Below, one piece after another: positions 47,459-60,509 of a stretch of 64,000 nucleotides of DNA (its first letter is position 1; each line of letters starts with the position of its first letter). A program made the translations under genes and the position numbers. Under the pieces are notes generated by a model, which saw nothing but the letters and a program-made list of their open reading frames with translations, was not told the DNA's origin and searched no databases. The DNA comes from Delphinapterus leucas (lineage: Eukaryota; Chordata; Mammalia; Artiodactyla; Monodontidae). The stretch spans positions 12,924,484-12,988,483 of the forward strand of contig NW_022098031.1 in assembly GCF_002288925.2 (NCBI RefSeq), written 5' to 3'.

Positions 47459-47974
47459 TCAGCAATACTTGCTTTCTTCTTTATCTTCTGGTGAAACTGA
47501 AGCCTTTTTGTACTGTTCACATTCATTCCAGGAAAATTCAGAGGAACAGCTAGCCTCCACTGGCATGCTCCTGTAGGAATGCCCTGGAACTTCCGCAGAA
47601 GGGTCCATATTCACACCAGAGGCCCCCAAATCCTGGGATGGAGCTGCATGCTTTGGAGACAAACTTTCTTCACAAGCAGAACTGGGCACATTGCTAGGGT
47701 CCTCATTCCTCCCACTCCCTGTCTTTCTGTCAAAGCCCAGGAATGTAACCTCAGACTGGCTGCATTCAAAGGGAGTTTTCTGAGTCGTTCTCCCTTTTCT
47801 CCAACCTTTATCATGAGGCAGCGATGGATTATTCTGGTTTTCATCATCTTCCACTGGAATACTTGGTACATTATCGAAGAACAGAGGAGAAGGACTCCTG
47901 AAGGACTTCAAGGATGTGGGAGGATCTTCCGCAAAATACAAGCTGGCTTGAGTACTTTCAAGAACAGTTAGGAC
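47459..47974 (-). CDS. IRAK3: IRAK3 last coding exon (C-terminal tail)
   Basis: IRAK3 (IRAK-M) is a cytoplasmic, catalytically weak IRAK that dampens Toll-like and IL-1 receptor signalling. This 516-bp exon starts after tggttaatcag (first base 47974, GTC CTA) and ends TGA at 47461-47459, giving 171 residues. It opens with the end of the pseudokinase domain (VLESTQASLYFAEDPP) and then a low-complexity tail rich in Ser, Pro and Glu. The tail keeps a PVEDDE word, the P-x-E-x-x-acidic TRAF6-binding motif known in human IRAK-M. The last residues, KKASVSPEDKEESKYC, run about 13 beyond the KKE at which human IRAK3 ends, from memory. The frame is intact. Confidence 0.96.
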   Translation of the reverse strand, partial: VLTVLESTQASLYFAEDPPTSLKSFRSPSPLFFDNVPSIPVEDDENQNNPSLPHDKGWRKGRTTQKTPFECSQSEVTFLGFDRKTGSGRNEDPSNVPSSACEESLSPKHAAPSQDLGASGVNMDPSAEVPGHSYRSMPVEASCSSEFSWNECEQYKKASVSPEDKEESKYC

Positions 47975-48839
47975 CTGATTAACCAAGAAGCCAACACACA
48001 TTGGGTGAAGTCTGAATAACCTCTCCTTTTACCTTTTTTTTCTGTCTACCTATTAAGGAATATTCTCTTATTTTCATGATATAAATTCAACTATAGAATT
48101 TGAAATGCAAAGGAATTAAAGATTAGCTAAACTCCTTCATGTTAATAAATTAAGTGACTTGAAGCAAAGTAGAAAAGAAATTGATTATCAAGAGACCTGA
48201 CTTTATGCCTAGATTTGCCACCAACTACTTTGTGACCTTGGATGAATCTCTTATCATTTTTTACTTCAGCCTTAATATGTGGAGGATTGGAAGGGGTCAG
48301 GGGATGGTGAACCCAATCTATAGTTCTCAAATGCCAGACTACCTAGGGAAGCTTTCTTAAAAAACAGATCCCTTAGCCCCAACCTAAAGATGGTCATTCA
48401 AAAAATATGGACATGGGGGCCCAGGGATCTGTATTTCACAAGCTTTGCATATGCAGCTGAATTGAGAACCATTAACCTGATATAAAATAACGTACATTTA
48501 CACACACACGTAATTTAAAAAATACATATAGAGAGCTTTATAATTTACAAAGTGTTTTCACACACATCACCTCATTTAAGCTGCACAAGCATTAATATCC
48601 TCACTTTATAGATGAAAAGGCTGAGGCTCAGAAAAGGGAATCACTATCGCTAGCCAGTAAGGAGCAGACCTGTTGCCTGACCCCACGTCTTCTGGCTCCC
48701 AATTTCACGTTCCCTCCACTATATATCTCAAAGCTCCTTTCCGGGCCCAAGATTGCAGGTCGCACAGCTCTTACTTGTGGTGTCAGGCCTAGAACACAGC
48801 TCTCCTGACTCCCAGGCCAATGGCCTTTATATTCTGATT

Positions 48840-49380
48840 ATGTCAACTCCTTGTTTAAAACCCTTCCATGGCTCTACAATAGACTTCGGATGGAATCCAA
48901 ATTCCTAGAATGGAATTCATGTCCCTCGATCACCTGGAACCTCCTATTATTTTAAACACGTCCAGCTTTTGCTCTCCACCATCCCACTTCCATGGTGCTA
49001 GACAATCTGCAGTCTTGGTGCCAAGGAATCCACTGCACCTCTGAGCCTTTGCAGGTGTAGATTCTCTCCCTGGAATGTCCTTCCATCTTTAATACCTAAA
49101 TCCAACCTGTTCTTCAGATCATAGCTCAGCTATCACCTCCATCAAGAAGCTTCCTTGACTTCACAGGCTGGGACGTATTCTGACTCTACGCTCCCATCTA
49201 TCATTGTGCTTATCTTCTGGTACCGAAACTTCATGTTTATAGATCTGACTCCCCCTTTGAACTGTGAGCTGAAGGGCAGCAATTCAGTATCTTGATCACT
49301 GTTGTATCACCAGCACCTAGTCCAAAGTCTGGTACGTGCAAAGCAGGTACTAAATATTTGTTTATTGTAAACAAATAAAT
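48840..49380 (+). mobile_element. L2 LINE 3' region
   Basis: The L2 sense order is: gaatccaaattcctagaatgg, gtgccaaggaatccactgc, gattctctccctggaatgtcc, gaagcttccttgacttcac, gtgagctgaagggcagca, gtatcaccagcacctagtcc, aatatttgtttattg. Confidence 0.75.
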
Positions 49381-49446
49381 GTCTAGATGATTAAATTGAT
49401 GGACAGATGAGTAAATTTAAAAGTCAATAAGGGAAATACATGATGC

Positions 49447-49570
49447 ATTTTTTAAAAAATTTGGCCACACCACGCAGCATGTGGAATCTTAGTTCCCCAA
49501 CCAGGGTTTGAACCCAGGCCCTGGCAGTGAAAGCGCTGAGTCCTAACCACTGGACCACCAGGGAATTCCC
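49447..49570 (-). mobile_element. Older tRNA-derived SINE of the cetartiodactyl group
   Basis: On minus: gggaattccctggtggtccag, then a B-box-like gggttcaaaccctg, ending ggccaaattttttaaaa. The head gggaattccctggtgg is related to, but distinct from, the young CHR copies. No TSD is clear. Confidence 0.8.
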
Positions 49571-49873
49571 GTATGCTTCATTCTTAATGGACCAGATCTC
49601 TTCACGAACGTTGAATAAAATATTCTCTCCAAATTAGTCACATGTCTTTTCATTAAATTTTTTGTGGTTGCCCTGGTCCCACCCAGTAATACCCTCTTTC
49701 AGAGTACCAAACGATGTGACTTTCTGATCTGGAAAAGCTATCTATTAGGTGAGAATTCTCTGTTGAGAGCTGCATTTGTCTCATTGATATTCACATAGAT
49801 ACACAATTTATCTAATTTAGATTTTCCATGGTTCCATGGACTCAGTTTTTAATAAAACCATGGGTATACGTAC

Positions 49874-50038
49874 TTCATCCATCGAGGGTCTTAATTTTGC
49901 CCGTGTTGCAGCACACTGGCCTGCCAAAGAGAACAGCTTGGCGGAAAAATTCCGAGGACAGGGATGTACTTTCTTATCTAGAAATGAGATACATGAATCG
50001 AGGCCTCTCTTCTCCAGCAATTCTATAAGGAGATCCCT
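49874..50038 (-). CDS. IRAK3: IRAK3 coding exon 11 (pseudokinase C-lobe)
   Basis: This 165-bp exon (55 codons, phase 0 at both ends) has the acceptor tcttcctag before AGG at 50038 and the donor GAA|gtacgt after 49874. It encodes RDLLIELLEKRGLDSCISF, then KLFSLAGQCAATRAKLRPSMDE, the end of the kinase-fold C-lobe. The closing RAKLRPSMDE is the conserved IRAK-family stretch with the structural Arg of kinase subdomain XI. I number it 11 on the human 12-exon layout. Confidence 0.96.
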
Positions 50039-50132
50039 CTAGGAAGAAAAGGAGACAAACTCATCACTGAGAGCTCAGAATCTATCCGGAAAGTGACCAA
50101 GAAATAGGCACAGAGATGAAGACAATTCTTAC

Positions 50133-50195
50133 CAGCTGGATATGCTTTGGCTCATCTAACACCACTTTACAACCTGTCAGAACTTCCATTATTAC
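50133..50195 (-). CDS. IRAK3: IRAK3 coding exon 10 (short)
   Basis: This 63-bp exon gives exactly 21 codons: VIMEVLTGCKVVLDEPKHIQL without the last residue here is VIMEVLTGCKVVLDEPKHIQ, then Leu. The acceptor is ccttgtag and the donor CTG|gtaag, phase 0 at both ends. It continues the VYSFGI of exon 9 into the helix after the activation segment. It is too short for a stand-alone frame, so the call rests on the reading, the phases and the match to mammalian IRAK3. Confidence 0.95.
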
Positions 50196-50526
50196 CTACA
50201 AGGAACATATAGAAAGTCAGCTACATAATATTAATATTATACACATAGTAATAATTACTAAATTATTATAAATATTAAAATATTACAAATATTAAATATA
50301 TACACATAATTAGTCGTGACTATTAACCTCAATGCTGAATACAGTTCATTCTAATTAATGACTTTACATTTCATTACTTGATTGATTACACAAAATTAAT
50401 GTATAAGACAATGAGTAACAGAAAATCAATAGGTCTAAAAGCTAAAGCCTTTAAAATAATTCTTGGAATTTAGTGTATTCTTGGCAACAAACTCTTCTAC
50501 TTTGTTAACTGGTAGTTGGTACTTAC

Positions 50527-50725
50527 AATTCCAAAGCTGTAGACGTCTGTTTTAACAGAAAGTTTGCCCTGTCTGATGTACTCTTCTGGCATGTACCACA
50601 AATGCTTACTGCTGCTGCTGGTCATGCTTAGGACAGAGCTCTGAGGTTCTAGGTGGGGTCGGATGTGTGCCATGGCAAAATCAGTTAGTTTGGGTTGAAA
50701 CTGATCATCCAGAAGTATGTTTGCA
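50527..50725 (-). CDS. IRAK3: IRAK3 coding exon 9 (pseudo-active site and activation segment)
   Basis: This 199-bp exon begins after cacaatttcag. Its first base, T at 50725, completes the Ser codon split with exon 8 (AG|T), and it ends ATT|gtaagt. It encodes ANILLDDQFQPKLTDFAMAH, so the metal-binding DFG is DFA, then a Ser-rich stretch (MTSSSSKHLWYMPEEYI) in place of a normal activation loop, and KTDVYSFGI with the conserved Asp of subdomain IX. Loss of standard catalytic residues is a family feature of IRAK-M, so it is not damage. There is no frameshift. Confidence 0.97.
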
Positions 50726-53700
50726 CTGAAATTGTGATCAAGGGCAAACAAGACAAACACATCGTAAAGGTATTTCGAAAACAGGACACGCTCACCATTA
50801 TATCTGATCAATTCCAAGTAAAGCCGTATGTTATTTTCCATGAACTTTTTAAAGGACATTTTCTCATTTTTCTTAAAGTATAAATCCAAGTGTATAAAAC
50901 CTAAACCAAACTCCTGACCTAGGAACAGCAGGCATTTCAAATTTACAGGCACATATATGGAGTTGGTGGATAAGGCTGATGCTTTGTCAACAGGAGAAAC
51001 TAAGGTTAACCAAAGCAGCTTTCCTTGTGTTCTTCTTACATGCATGTAATGAGACCATTAAGTGAGTTTTAATCAGATTATAATTAAGTGTCTGATGTGC
51101 ACAGGGCTGTGTTGTGGAATGCTCGGCTTAGAGCTGCTGCTCTGCAGTAATTTGCGGAAGCTTTGGTAGCCCCTGCCTTCCTAATAACACTATTCCGTTG
51201 TTCCACCTCTATGGATTTTTTGTCTTTGAGTCTTTTTTAAATATAAATATCTGCAGAGGCAAAGGCAAAGTGCTCAGAGTCAGTTTTAGCTGCTTGGCAC
51301 ATAAACACCTCAATAGTCCCTTAACATCTTAGCTGAGAACAAGCAGCAGATTCTTTTATCTCTGAAGGGTGGTCTTCGCAGGGGTGGGAAATGATAAGCT
51401 TTTCACAGGGCACACACCTGGGAGCAAGTCCCAGCTCTGCCTCTTCCTGGCTCTGTGAATGCCGGTGGGTTACATCACCCTGTAAGCCTCAATGTCATCT
51501 TTCCTCACATGTGAAATGAGGAAGAAAACAGAACTCACAGAACTGATATGGGGCATATAAATAGCCTGGCGTACAGTAATGCTCAATACTGGTAGCTGAG
51601 ATGAAGATTAGCAACCCCTCATAAGACAGCAGATGGATATTGATAAAAGAAGTGGGTGGATCGTGAGAAAGCCATCTACTTTTCCACTTTACTTAGGGCT
51701 TTCTAGAGCTTGCTTTTCGTCCCCTGAAACCAAAGCTTCCAACAGTAGGCCTGCCCATCCAAAATGCCACATGGGATATTTGTAGTAAAAGTGGTAATAG
51801 CTATAGGATAAGAAGAAGAAATTCTTAGTCTAGAACAAATATTGGATCTTATGAAAGTTCTAGAAATTCTTGCTGTCCCTATACAAGTAGGCCCACAGGC
51901 AGACCCTAGTTCTAAGGTCTGAACTACAGGTCTTATTATGATTCAGAGTATTGAGTCCTAGTTCTATTTAGAGGACTTGATGCTAATGTCTTGAGAATTC
52001 TAGTCCAGACTTTGTCTAGGACTGAGTTGACAACAGACAAAATGATGGGACTCCCCAAGGCCCTTTAAGGATAGAGAAAGGTGTGCTCTAAACTTTATTT
52101 CACTCTCCCTCCTCTAAAGGTGGCAGGAGAGTTTCAAGGTCCAAAGAGCCCACCTTGTCCATAAGCTGAGGGCCTTTACCTGTTGCGTGATCCTTGTACC
52201 TACAAGGAGAAAGTCAGAGAAGGCCTGGCTCTCTAGACTTGTGTCAGTAAGCACAGTCCTCATTATTCTCCTTGCCTGGTCTTTTCTCCCCAGATATTTC
52301 AAACCTGGCAGTTTCTGAGGTCAGATGGGGTCTCACACAGCACCATCTATGTTACTCCTTACCTGGTCTTCCACTTTCTCAGTTGGAGAACAGTGGTAGC
52401 TATCCTGAACCTCTGAATATGAGGAATGCATTAGAGCCAAATCCTACCTTCAACCCAGCTCTAGATAAGAACAGACATTTAGCTCTTAATGACTTCTTCC
52501 ATAGGTGTACACTTCACTTGTTCAGATCAAGGCTGGGGCTTCCAGAGATGCCCTGATCATTTCAGAGTCCCGGGGTATTTAATGCAGGAGTTTGCCAGGT
52601 GTGCCAGGAGGTGAGGTGGGCAGAGAGTTTCATTAACTCTCATTACCAGGACCCAAGCTTCTGCCCCCCTGCCCTACCACTGCCCCCCACCCCGCTTTAT
52701 TTCAGCATAAGAGGAGGACAGCAAAGATCTGAATGCCAGATCTTCAAGGTCAAACATCTCACCCTCTTCTTCCTTCACCCTAGCCTTAAAGATGGTATAA
52801 AACCATAACTTAAAAGAGAATGCAAAAAACTGAATTGGTGAAACAGAATCCCTGAAGAATAGGTCTTTTCTAAGTACAAAAGGAAAAAAAGAAACCACCA
52901 CCACTCATAATCTAATCCATTTATTTGATCCTCAGAAAAACTGGGGAAGTTTTCAGCAACTGGTGACTCATGCTTCTGTAAGAGTTAGGCAGAGGTGAGC
53001 TGAGTAACCACAGCGTTACACAGCGTTACACAATAAAGGACTTTGGGTTACACAGAGGACTTTGGGTCAGTGAGAAGCCATCAATAAGAATGTGAAATTG
53101 TTCCAGGGCACTGCATTTACACTTTGAATAATGAAAGTGTAAAGACAAATTGTTTACCAGCAGACTTTAGTGTACAACATAAATTTTGAGTCCAGTGATT
53201 TACTCTGTTCTAAATAAAGGTTAATGGTAGCTGAGGAAGAAGGGTGTTCTCTTTTAGGAAAGTGGGAACTGCAAAAGGCCCTTCAACAATCAATTGTACC
53301 TGAATTCTTTCCCCTCCTTCAACCTCAAATAGAATGTTCAAACATAAGGTGCCTTCAGCTACCTTGCAGGTCAACTGAATGCATTCACCCTACAGGAGTA
53401 AAAACAGACTAACAAAACAAAGACAACATAAAATAACTAAAATCACGTGACAACAGAATGCAACAAACAGATGAGAAACATCCAATGGCCCACGCCTTCA
53501 ATTTAGTGCTTCTACCACCTATTTCTTCTCTTCTCTCCCACAAGGCTACTTACTGTAGCAGAGAGACCACCACCTCTCTAGATAACTCTTCTAGCAGAAG
53601 GACTAGTAGTGGTACATTAAGGTGATGGGGAAAATCCCACACAAAGTGGTGAATTTGTATTCTGATTCTGGGGATGTTACTTCATCTCTCTATTGCTAGG

Positions 53701-56700
53701 GGTCTCTAGGACAACTCTTTTTGGGTGCCTTCGGCTCACGTTGTCTCCTAATTTAAAGCTGAAGCCCTTGGGCCTTAAATATAAAGCAAGATGATACACT
53801 AGATTGTAACACAGGATCTGAATTTAAGTGCAAATATGTTTGACATGTAAGCGCATGACTGGTTTTTAAAAATCTGTATCTATATTTTGATTTTAGGGGG
53901 AGTTGTTTGTGCTCAGTAGCCCAGTCCCTGAATACCTGGCAACTCTCAGGAAAAGTCTAGACTTCACTTAATTGGCCCCAGAGATAAAGAGCACCCAACT
54001 GGCTCTCCATGACAGCCTGAGGCAACAGGACAGCTTGCTGTCTGTGTCACTGCTGTTGCAACACCAAGACACCCCTCACCAGATGAGGGAAGATCCAGTT
54101 TCTCCGACAACCTGCAGATTACTGGAAAAAGGCATACACACCCTCTCCCACTTCAGCACGCAGTGTATCTGGCCTCAAATGATGCGAAGCTGAAACCCTT
54201 AATGCCCCTCTTGGATTATACAGCTTTCCCTTTCTTTCCCATTGACCTAGGCAGCACTCAGAGACAGTATTATGGCTTGTTCTTGCTTTACTGGTGTCTT
54301 GTGAGTCCTAGGCCCAGACGATAAGGGGTCTTCCTCCTTTAAGTGTGAAATTTCGTCTCTGACCAAACTAGCACAATTTCCCTGAGCCTCAGCTTCCTTG
54401 TAGGTAAAAAGATCTGATGATGCTCACCTCACAGGATTGTCACAAGGACTAAATGAGAAAACATAAGCAGAGTGCCTGATGCACAGGGAGAGCCTCGAAA
54501 CACGCTTTCAAGGATGTAGTCTGGCCACTGTCCAGCCGATACCCACCACCTTACCTTAAAATCCTACAGAACTTGGTTAGGTGTCTCTAGAAGTTCAAGG
54601 ACACCAATTTGATGTAACAAAGGTACAGAGGGTTGCAGGATAACCCTGGAGGTCTGAACACCCTTGGGTTAATCAGTTTCCAGGCATCAGGTGTGTTTCA
54701 AAATAGTTCCAGAGAACTTCTGGAAGAACCTGACTAAACTAGTATTCCCAGATATTTTAAGACCATGGAGAGAAAAATATACATATTGTTTGGTATGTAT
54801 GTGCGCGCGCATGTATGTATTCCTGTATATAAATAAATGAACACTGGGGTTTAGAGACAATAGTGGTAAATAAAATTGATAGGGAAAATTTTAATTTACG
54901 TAATATTTGTTTTGGCATTCCTTAGAAAAAATGAACATATTTGGATATTTTAGAAGAAGGCAGGCACCAGGGGGGAAATAGGAAAAATCTGAAGAAAAAG
55001 AATTGCTCTATCTAAAATGTCTCTGAAAAACAAAAGTAGGTTTTTTTTGGCGGGGGAGGGGGGTGACGTCAGACAGGGAGGAGACTGGTTAATTAAACCA
55101 TCAATCAAACAAACATTTGCATTCCCTGTATTTTCGGTCCCTGCTGAACGCTGAGCTGGAGCCCAGTGGCCTCGCCACACACATCAGGTCTTGCGGTAAA
55201 GGCAGGAGGAGCTTGGGCCCATGGGCAAGGGTGACACAGTCACAATGAAGGAGCCCATGTGTGGCTGCCCACCCTCCTTCCCAACTACTCAGTCTTTCTA
55301 GTCCCTCACAAAGGAAATTCCCTACGTACTTACTAGGCCATATATATTTGATCAATGTCCATTTTAAAAAAATTCATTTTTAAGCAGACGGCTTCTTCCT
55401 TCCTTTCTTTCCTAGACCACCTCCCTTGTATGAAAGACTGTTTCACTTGGCAGGAGACACACGGCCATACCATAAGAGAACATGATCTTGTAGGAAACAT
55501 TAGAAATGTTCCCCAAGATTATCTCCTCACTTTGGCAACATTAACAAGAATGAATGTCTGGGATGAAAAATGCCGGGGGTAAAATGCATTTCAATTTAAA
55601 ATCATTCATAAATGTGAAAACAGTTAAGCTCGCTAAGGAATAAGATGGAAATAACAAGAAGGTTTACTGCCTTCAGATGCTTTTATGTGATCCCGTAATT
55701 CAAAAACTTCTTCGTTTTCCCCAATAAAAATGTGAGGGTCTTTCGCCAAGAACAGAGACTTCAGCTCTTTAGGAGTCTTTTCTTTCAATCCTTTTCCTCC
55801 TCAAATTCCACCATCTGGAAATGGATTTTGTTTTTATAACATTCTCTTTGCAGAGTTCAAATTACTAAGACATTTTGGGGGTAACTAAACCAGCAGACTT
55901 CTTGAAAATACCTTTGAAATGTGGTCTCGGCTTCATCCTTGGTGTTCTGCAGCTGTGTCCTTGACAGTGTCTTCCTCCGAAGACAATTTACTCTCCCTCT
56001 CTGCTTGCACAAGGCGAAGATTCCGAATGCAGATCACCAGGCCTAATCTCCCCCCCAAAGTCGGCCGCCTGCTGCCGTTTTCACTAGGAGTCCAAGGTCA
56101 ACGTTTCCAAATTTGCGCATACTAATTATGTTCTCCTCTCCTGTCCCATCTCCCTGCCTCTGCTGATGAAGCCGACATGCTCCCAGGAGTCCCGGCTAGA
56201 AAGGCTTAATTACCTAATAAGAGCATGACTGTTGGACCCACACAAGCGTGGAACCCACCTCCTCAACCCATCTACAGATATGTGACTGAGGCAGGTTACT
56301 AACCTCTGGAAGTCTCAGCTTTCTCCTCTGTCAAACCAACGAACTTGATGAGACCAAATGATGCGTAAACTCAGTCCCCTGGCTTTCACTGAGCTCCCTA
56401 ATACGTCTGCAGCCTATCAGCCACGCTGAAGGTACTGACACTTAGCAGTGCAGTCAGGATAGACTGGGCTTACTGCTGTCTGGGGGCCTTCCTTATGCTG
56501 CTCGCCTTACCTGCAAAGTACTCCCTCCCGCTTATTGTCATCCAAATCCACTATGCGGCTTGATTCACCTCCTCCATGGAGTTTCCACTCGACTGCTCTG
56601 AACTCCAGCGGCCCTCCTTTCTCCAAGTTCCTACCGTACACTCTGCCCTCTTCGATTTGGCACTCCCTCTGAGACCAGCTTCTGCTGTTTACAGAAGCAT

Positions 56701-58309
56701 AATGCTGAATCTATAGAAGATACCAAGTAAACATCTGATCATATAATCAGTTCGTAAATTAAGAGAATTTGAAACCGTAAGCAGCCTTAGACCACTGGGC
56801 ATAGGGCAGGTATGTGGCCCAAATGTGGCCAAAACATCCCCCAAATTCTTGGCAGACATCACTAACTGAGTTCAGAGCCACCCACCCCAGATTCCCTTTC
56901 GACAAGGCACACGGGAAGTCATTACCAACCAATCAAAGATGGAATGTGAGACGAAACAGATTTGTCAGCGCTGCTAAAAGTATAACCACTTTTTTTCAGA
57001 TGAGGTAAATGAGGCCCAGCTGGTTGAAATGACTCATTCTATGCAAAATAGCTTACACTAAAGCCTAGCCCTCCTACTTCCCTGTTCGGTGTCCTCTCGA
57101 TTCACTACAGTTAACTGAAAGAAACATCTCTTGATTCAGCTATTCGTAAAAGATCAAGAAACTGTTGATTACAAGGCAGAAAGGAAATTAATTTTATCCC
57201 TTCTTCTCTTTAGTTGTATATAGATCATTCCGGTGCCAAAATAACGGCTAATGGGCGAGTCACATTTTGGTGCAGCGCAGAGGAAGTTCTAATATTTAGA
57301 GCTGCACCCAAATAGAGGTCTAACAATGTGCTGTGCAGGGGTCCAAGGACAGGTCAGATGAGATACCTGAGTCTCCATTAGGTGGGAGGAACTAAACTCA
57401 CTGCCAAACCCTGGGCTGTGCTTCACAGAGATAATCTTATTTCATCCTCACAACCCTGGGAAGAAGTACAGTGGTTCTAGTTCCATATAAGGAGACTGAG
57501 CCTCAAGGAATTGAGTAATTTACCCACGATCCCACCGCCGGAAAGTAGTAAAGCTGGCGTTTGTACTGAGACCTGGGAGACCCCAAAGGCCACACCCTTA
57601 GGCAGTGACAAGAGACAGGGGCAGCAATGAGATCACTGGGGTGGGTGCTGGAAAGGGGGAGGGACAGGGAAAAGACTGGGGAGGGCTGTTTCTGGAAAAC
57701 AGGCAAGTCAGAACTCTCCCTAACCTGCTCTAGGGTGAGCAGGTGTCTGGAGGTGCCTCCTGAAACATATCTGAGCTCATCCTCACTCGGAAGCTGATCA
57801 GGGGAAAGCTTGGCCAAGATCTAAGAAAATGTGGTGTCATGTCATTCTCCAGCCACAACCCCTAGATTTGTGAGTATAGAGCACAGTACAAAAACAAGCA
57901 GGTGAAATGGCACAGAATTTGAAAGCAAGAAGAGGTCCAACTCGAGATTATCCCACTTGGCTCTGATGTACAAGTGAGAAAACTGTGGCCTGAGAGTGGG
58001 GGGCAGGGCCTGGACTCGAACCCAGACTTCCTGTGCTCTTTCCACGTCACCCCCGTGACAGCATTTCGTGTTTCCCAGACAGAAGGTGCTGCTCATACTT
58101 TGGGCACCAGGCTGCTGAAGGATAACCTTACAATCTTCATTTTTTTAACTATTTTTAAAACAACAAAGGTGTGAGATTATCAAGCTTCTTTGCAGACAGA
58201 ATTAATTACAGAGAATGAAAAGAAACTTTGGGATATCATTCAGCAACTAGAGACTCCTTCTTGAAATTTCTGATTCCCTGGTTTGAGATAGAAAGGTCTG
58301 ATGCTGAGT

Positions 58310-58620
58310 TATTATTTTTCTAATAAATTTTATTTTTATTATAAGAGTAGACATAATCCTTAAATAAGAATTTAATATCAAGTAGAAGTAAAAAATAAGC
58401 CATTAAATGAAAAGCCATAGTCTCTCCATCTAATTAAAGCCTTATTGATATTTTGGTATGCTCCACTTTTAATCTTTTTTTTTAATTCCTGAAGTTGTAG
58501 TTCTACAAGGTTATAATTGTGTACTGCTTACTATTTCAATTTGGCTTTTTGCACTGTCACTTTATGTACACTGTATGTTATTTCATACTATTAAAAACAA
58601 TATTTAATAATGTCAAATGA
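58310..58620 (-). mobile_element. Ancient L1M-type LINE relic
   Basis: AT-rich antisense L1-like text, comparable to 33040-33520 and 40765-41400 but more decayed. Confidence 0.4.
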
Positions 58621-59843
58621 TGTACGATAAACCTTTGGTGATTCATCAGTCTGAGGCCCAAGTGCAGAAAAGAAAAGAAAGGTTTTCCATTTCTCACTTC
58701 AACAAAAACAGAGCCCTGACTTACTCACAGAAAAGGTCACTGTTTTAACACATACTGAGATGTCCTTTTTTGAGCCAATTATCAGGGCTGTGCCATAAAA
58801 TGACATCTCTTCAAGAAGCTGCCTTTCCTCGCAAAGAATTAGAAAATTAATATGACAAAGGCCGAATAGTAGGGATTTCGGACGTCCCTGAAAGCACAAG
58901 GCTGTACACAGTGGGACCAAGAATTGGGGAGGCCCAAGTTTAGAACGGAGTAAAGGATTCATTTAAAAGAGATTCAGGAGGGTGATCTAGGTCAGCCAAT
59001 TCACGTTTGGTCAAGACTGCAGGGGACTGAGTGTCATTACCATCTGACACGTGTTCAGTGCCCTGAATGAAATGAGCTGGCCTCATTCCAGTTTCTAGAG
59101 AACAGGTGTGCACATCACCAAAGGAAGGGGGGAAAGTCTACTGTTATAGTTGGCACTAATTAACACCTTTGCCGGCAGGCTCAGCAGAAAGGCCAAGAGT
59201 TCCGTGGCTGTGGAGGGGGCTGAACCGCTCTGGAACAGACGGGGACACACTGATGAACCCTTGTGAAACCACAATTCTCACATCAATGCCCAGAGCCCCA
59301 GAATTCCACACCTTGACACATGACTGGGTGGGTGTAATCTATAGATGGTTATGTTTGAGCCCTTGAACCCTCTGGAAAACCCAGAAAGGCAACAATCCGC
59401 AGCAGCCCCTTCACCAACAAAAAGTAAAATAAAATACGCTGCTAGCTTCACTTCCAGCTCAATCCTGCCTCTTCCATGAAATTCTACCTTTCTCTGATCA
59501 GATCTCTTTTGCTACTCGTATCAACATTACCTGCTGAGCACGCTGTGTTATTTAAGTGATTTTACAGCTCAGCACATCCAGACAAACACCTGGGATACTG
59601 GCCTGAAAGATATAGCCTCCTTTTAAATTGTGAGGCCACCTAAGAGACTTCAGGACCTTTCTGTTCCCACCTATACCCCAGAGAGAAGAAGCCTCAGAGT
59701 CCCGTGTAAGAGCCTAGCTTATCAAACTCAGGTCCTCAGCCTAGGAAGTGTTCAAAGCTCCATCCAACCCTCTCCCCACAGTTTTCCTTATTTTTCTCCA
59801 GTCTTATCTTTCATTATTCTCCAATCTCATCCTTTCCTCTCCA

Positions 59844-60050
59844 ATCAACCAACTTGTCGTTTTTTTTTTTTTTTTTTAAGTGTTTATTTATTTATTTGGC
59901 TGTGCCGGGTGTTAGTTGCGGCATGCGGGATCTTTAGTTGTGGCACGTGGGATCTAGTCCCCTGAGCAGGGATCAAACCCAGGTCCCCTGCATTGGGAGT
60001 GCGGAGTGTTGGCCAATGGACCACCAGGGAAGTCCCTCAACTAACTTGTC
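59844..60050 (-). mobile_element. Older cetartiodactyl SINE with TSD
   Basis: On minus it runs gggacttccctggtggtccat to an aataaataaaca tail and A-run (plus 59859-59890). The flanks caaccaacttgtc and caactaacttgtc form a TSD with one mismatch. The head resembles the copy at 49447. Confidence 0.88.
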
Positions 60051-60509
60051 TTGATTTCATTATACACCCAGCATTTCTTTACTCTGTTCCCTTGAATAAA
60101 TTATGCCTCCACCAGGAATATTCTCTTCCCTTCTTTCAACCAATCCACTGACAGTGACCATCTCCTCAAAGATTTGGCTTGGAACTACCTAATTAGAACT
60201 AGCCTTCTCAGACCAACCACACATTAGGCATATATAGTGTCACACCATATATTTTCTGTGTTTTCACTATCGATCTGATCACCAGGTTGAAGCTTCCAGG
60301 TCAAGACTATGATCGTCAATGTCTTCCCCCAACTGTGGTCTAAGACAATGCTCTGCACACAGCAGATGTTCCATAAATATTTGTGAACTAAAAAGGAATG
60401 TGATTTGCAAAATGTTCAATAAACATGTGCTAACACAGAAAAGATTTTTATTAAAAGAGAACTTAGTTTGTAGGTCCACTTTTCAAACGCAATAAATTGA
60501 TGATAGAGG

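Larger units (their letters stand above)
47975..49873 (-). other. IRAK3: IRAK3 intron between last two exons
   Basis: This 1.9-kb intron contains a MIR (about 48530-48715; cctcactttatagatgaaaagg), an L2 3' region (about 48840-49380) and an old SINE (49447-49570). No further exon is seen. Confidence 0.85.

Noticed and set aside
47579..47971. A 130-codon open frame on plus
   Set aside because: It is the antisense shadow of the IRAK3 last exon.
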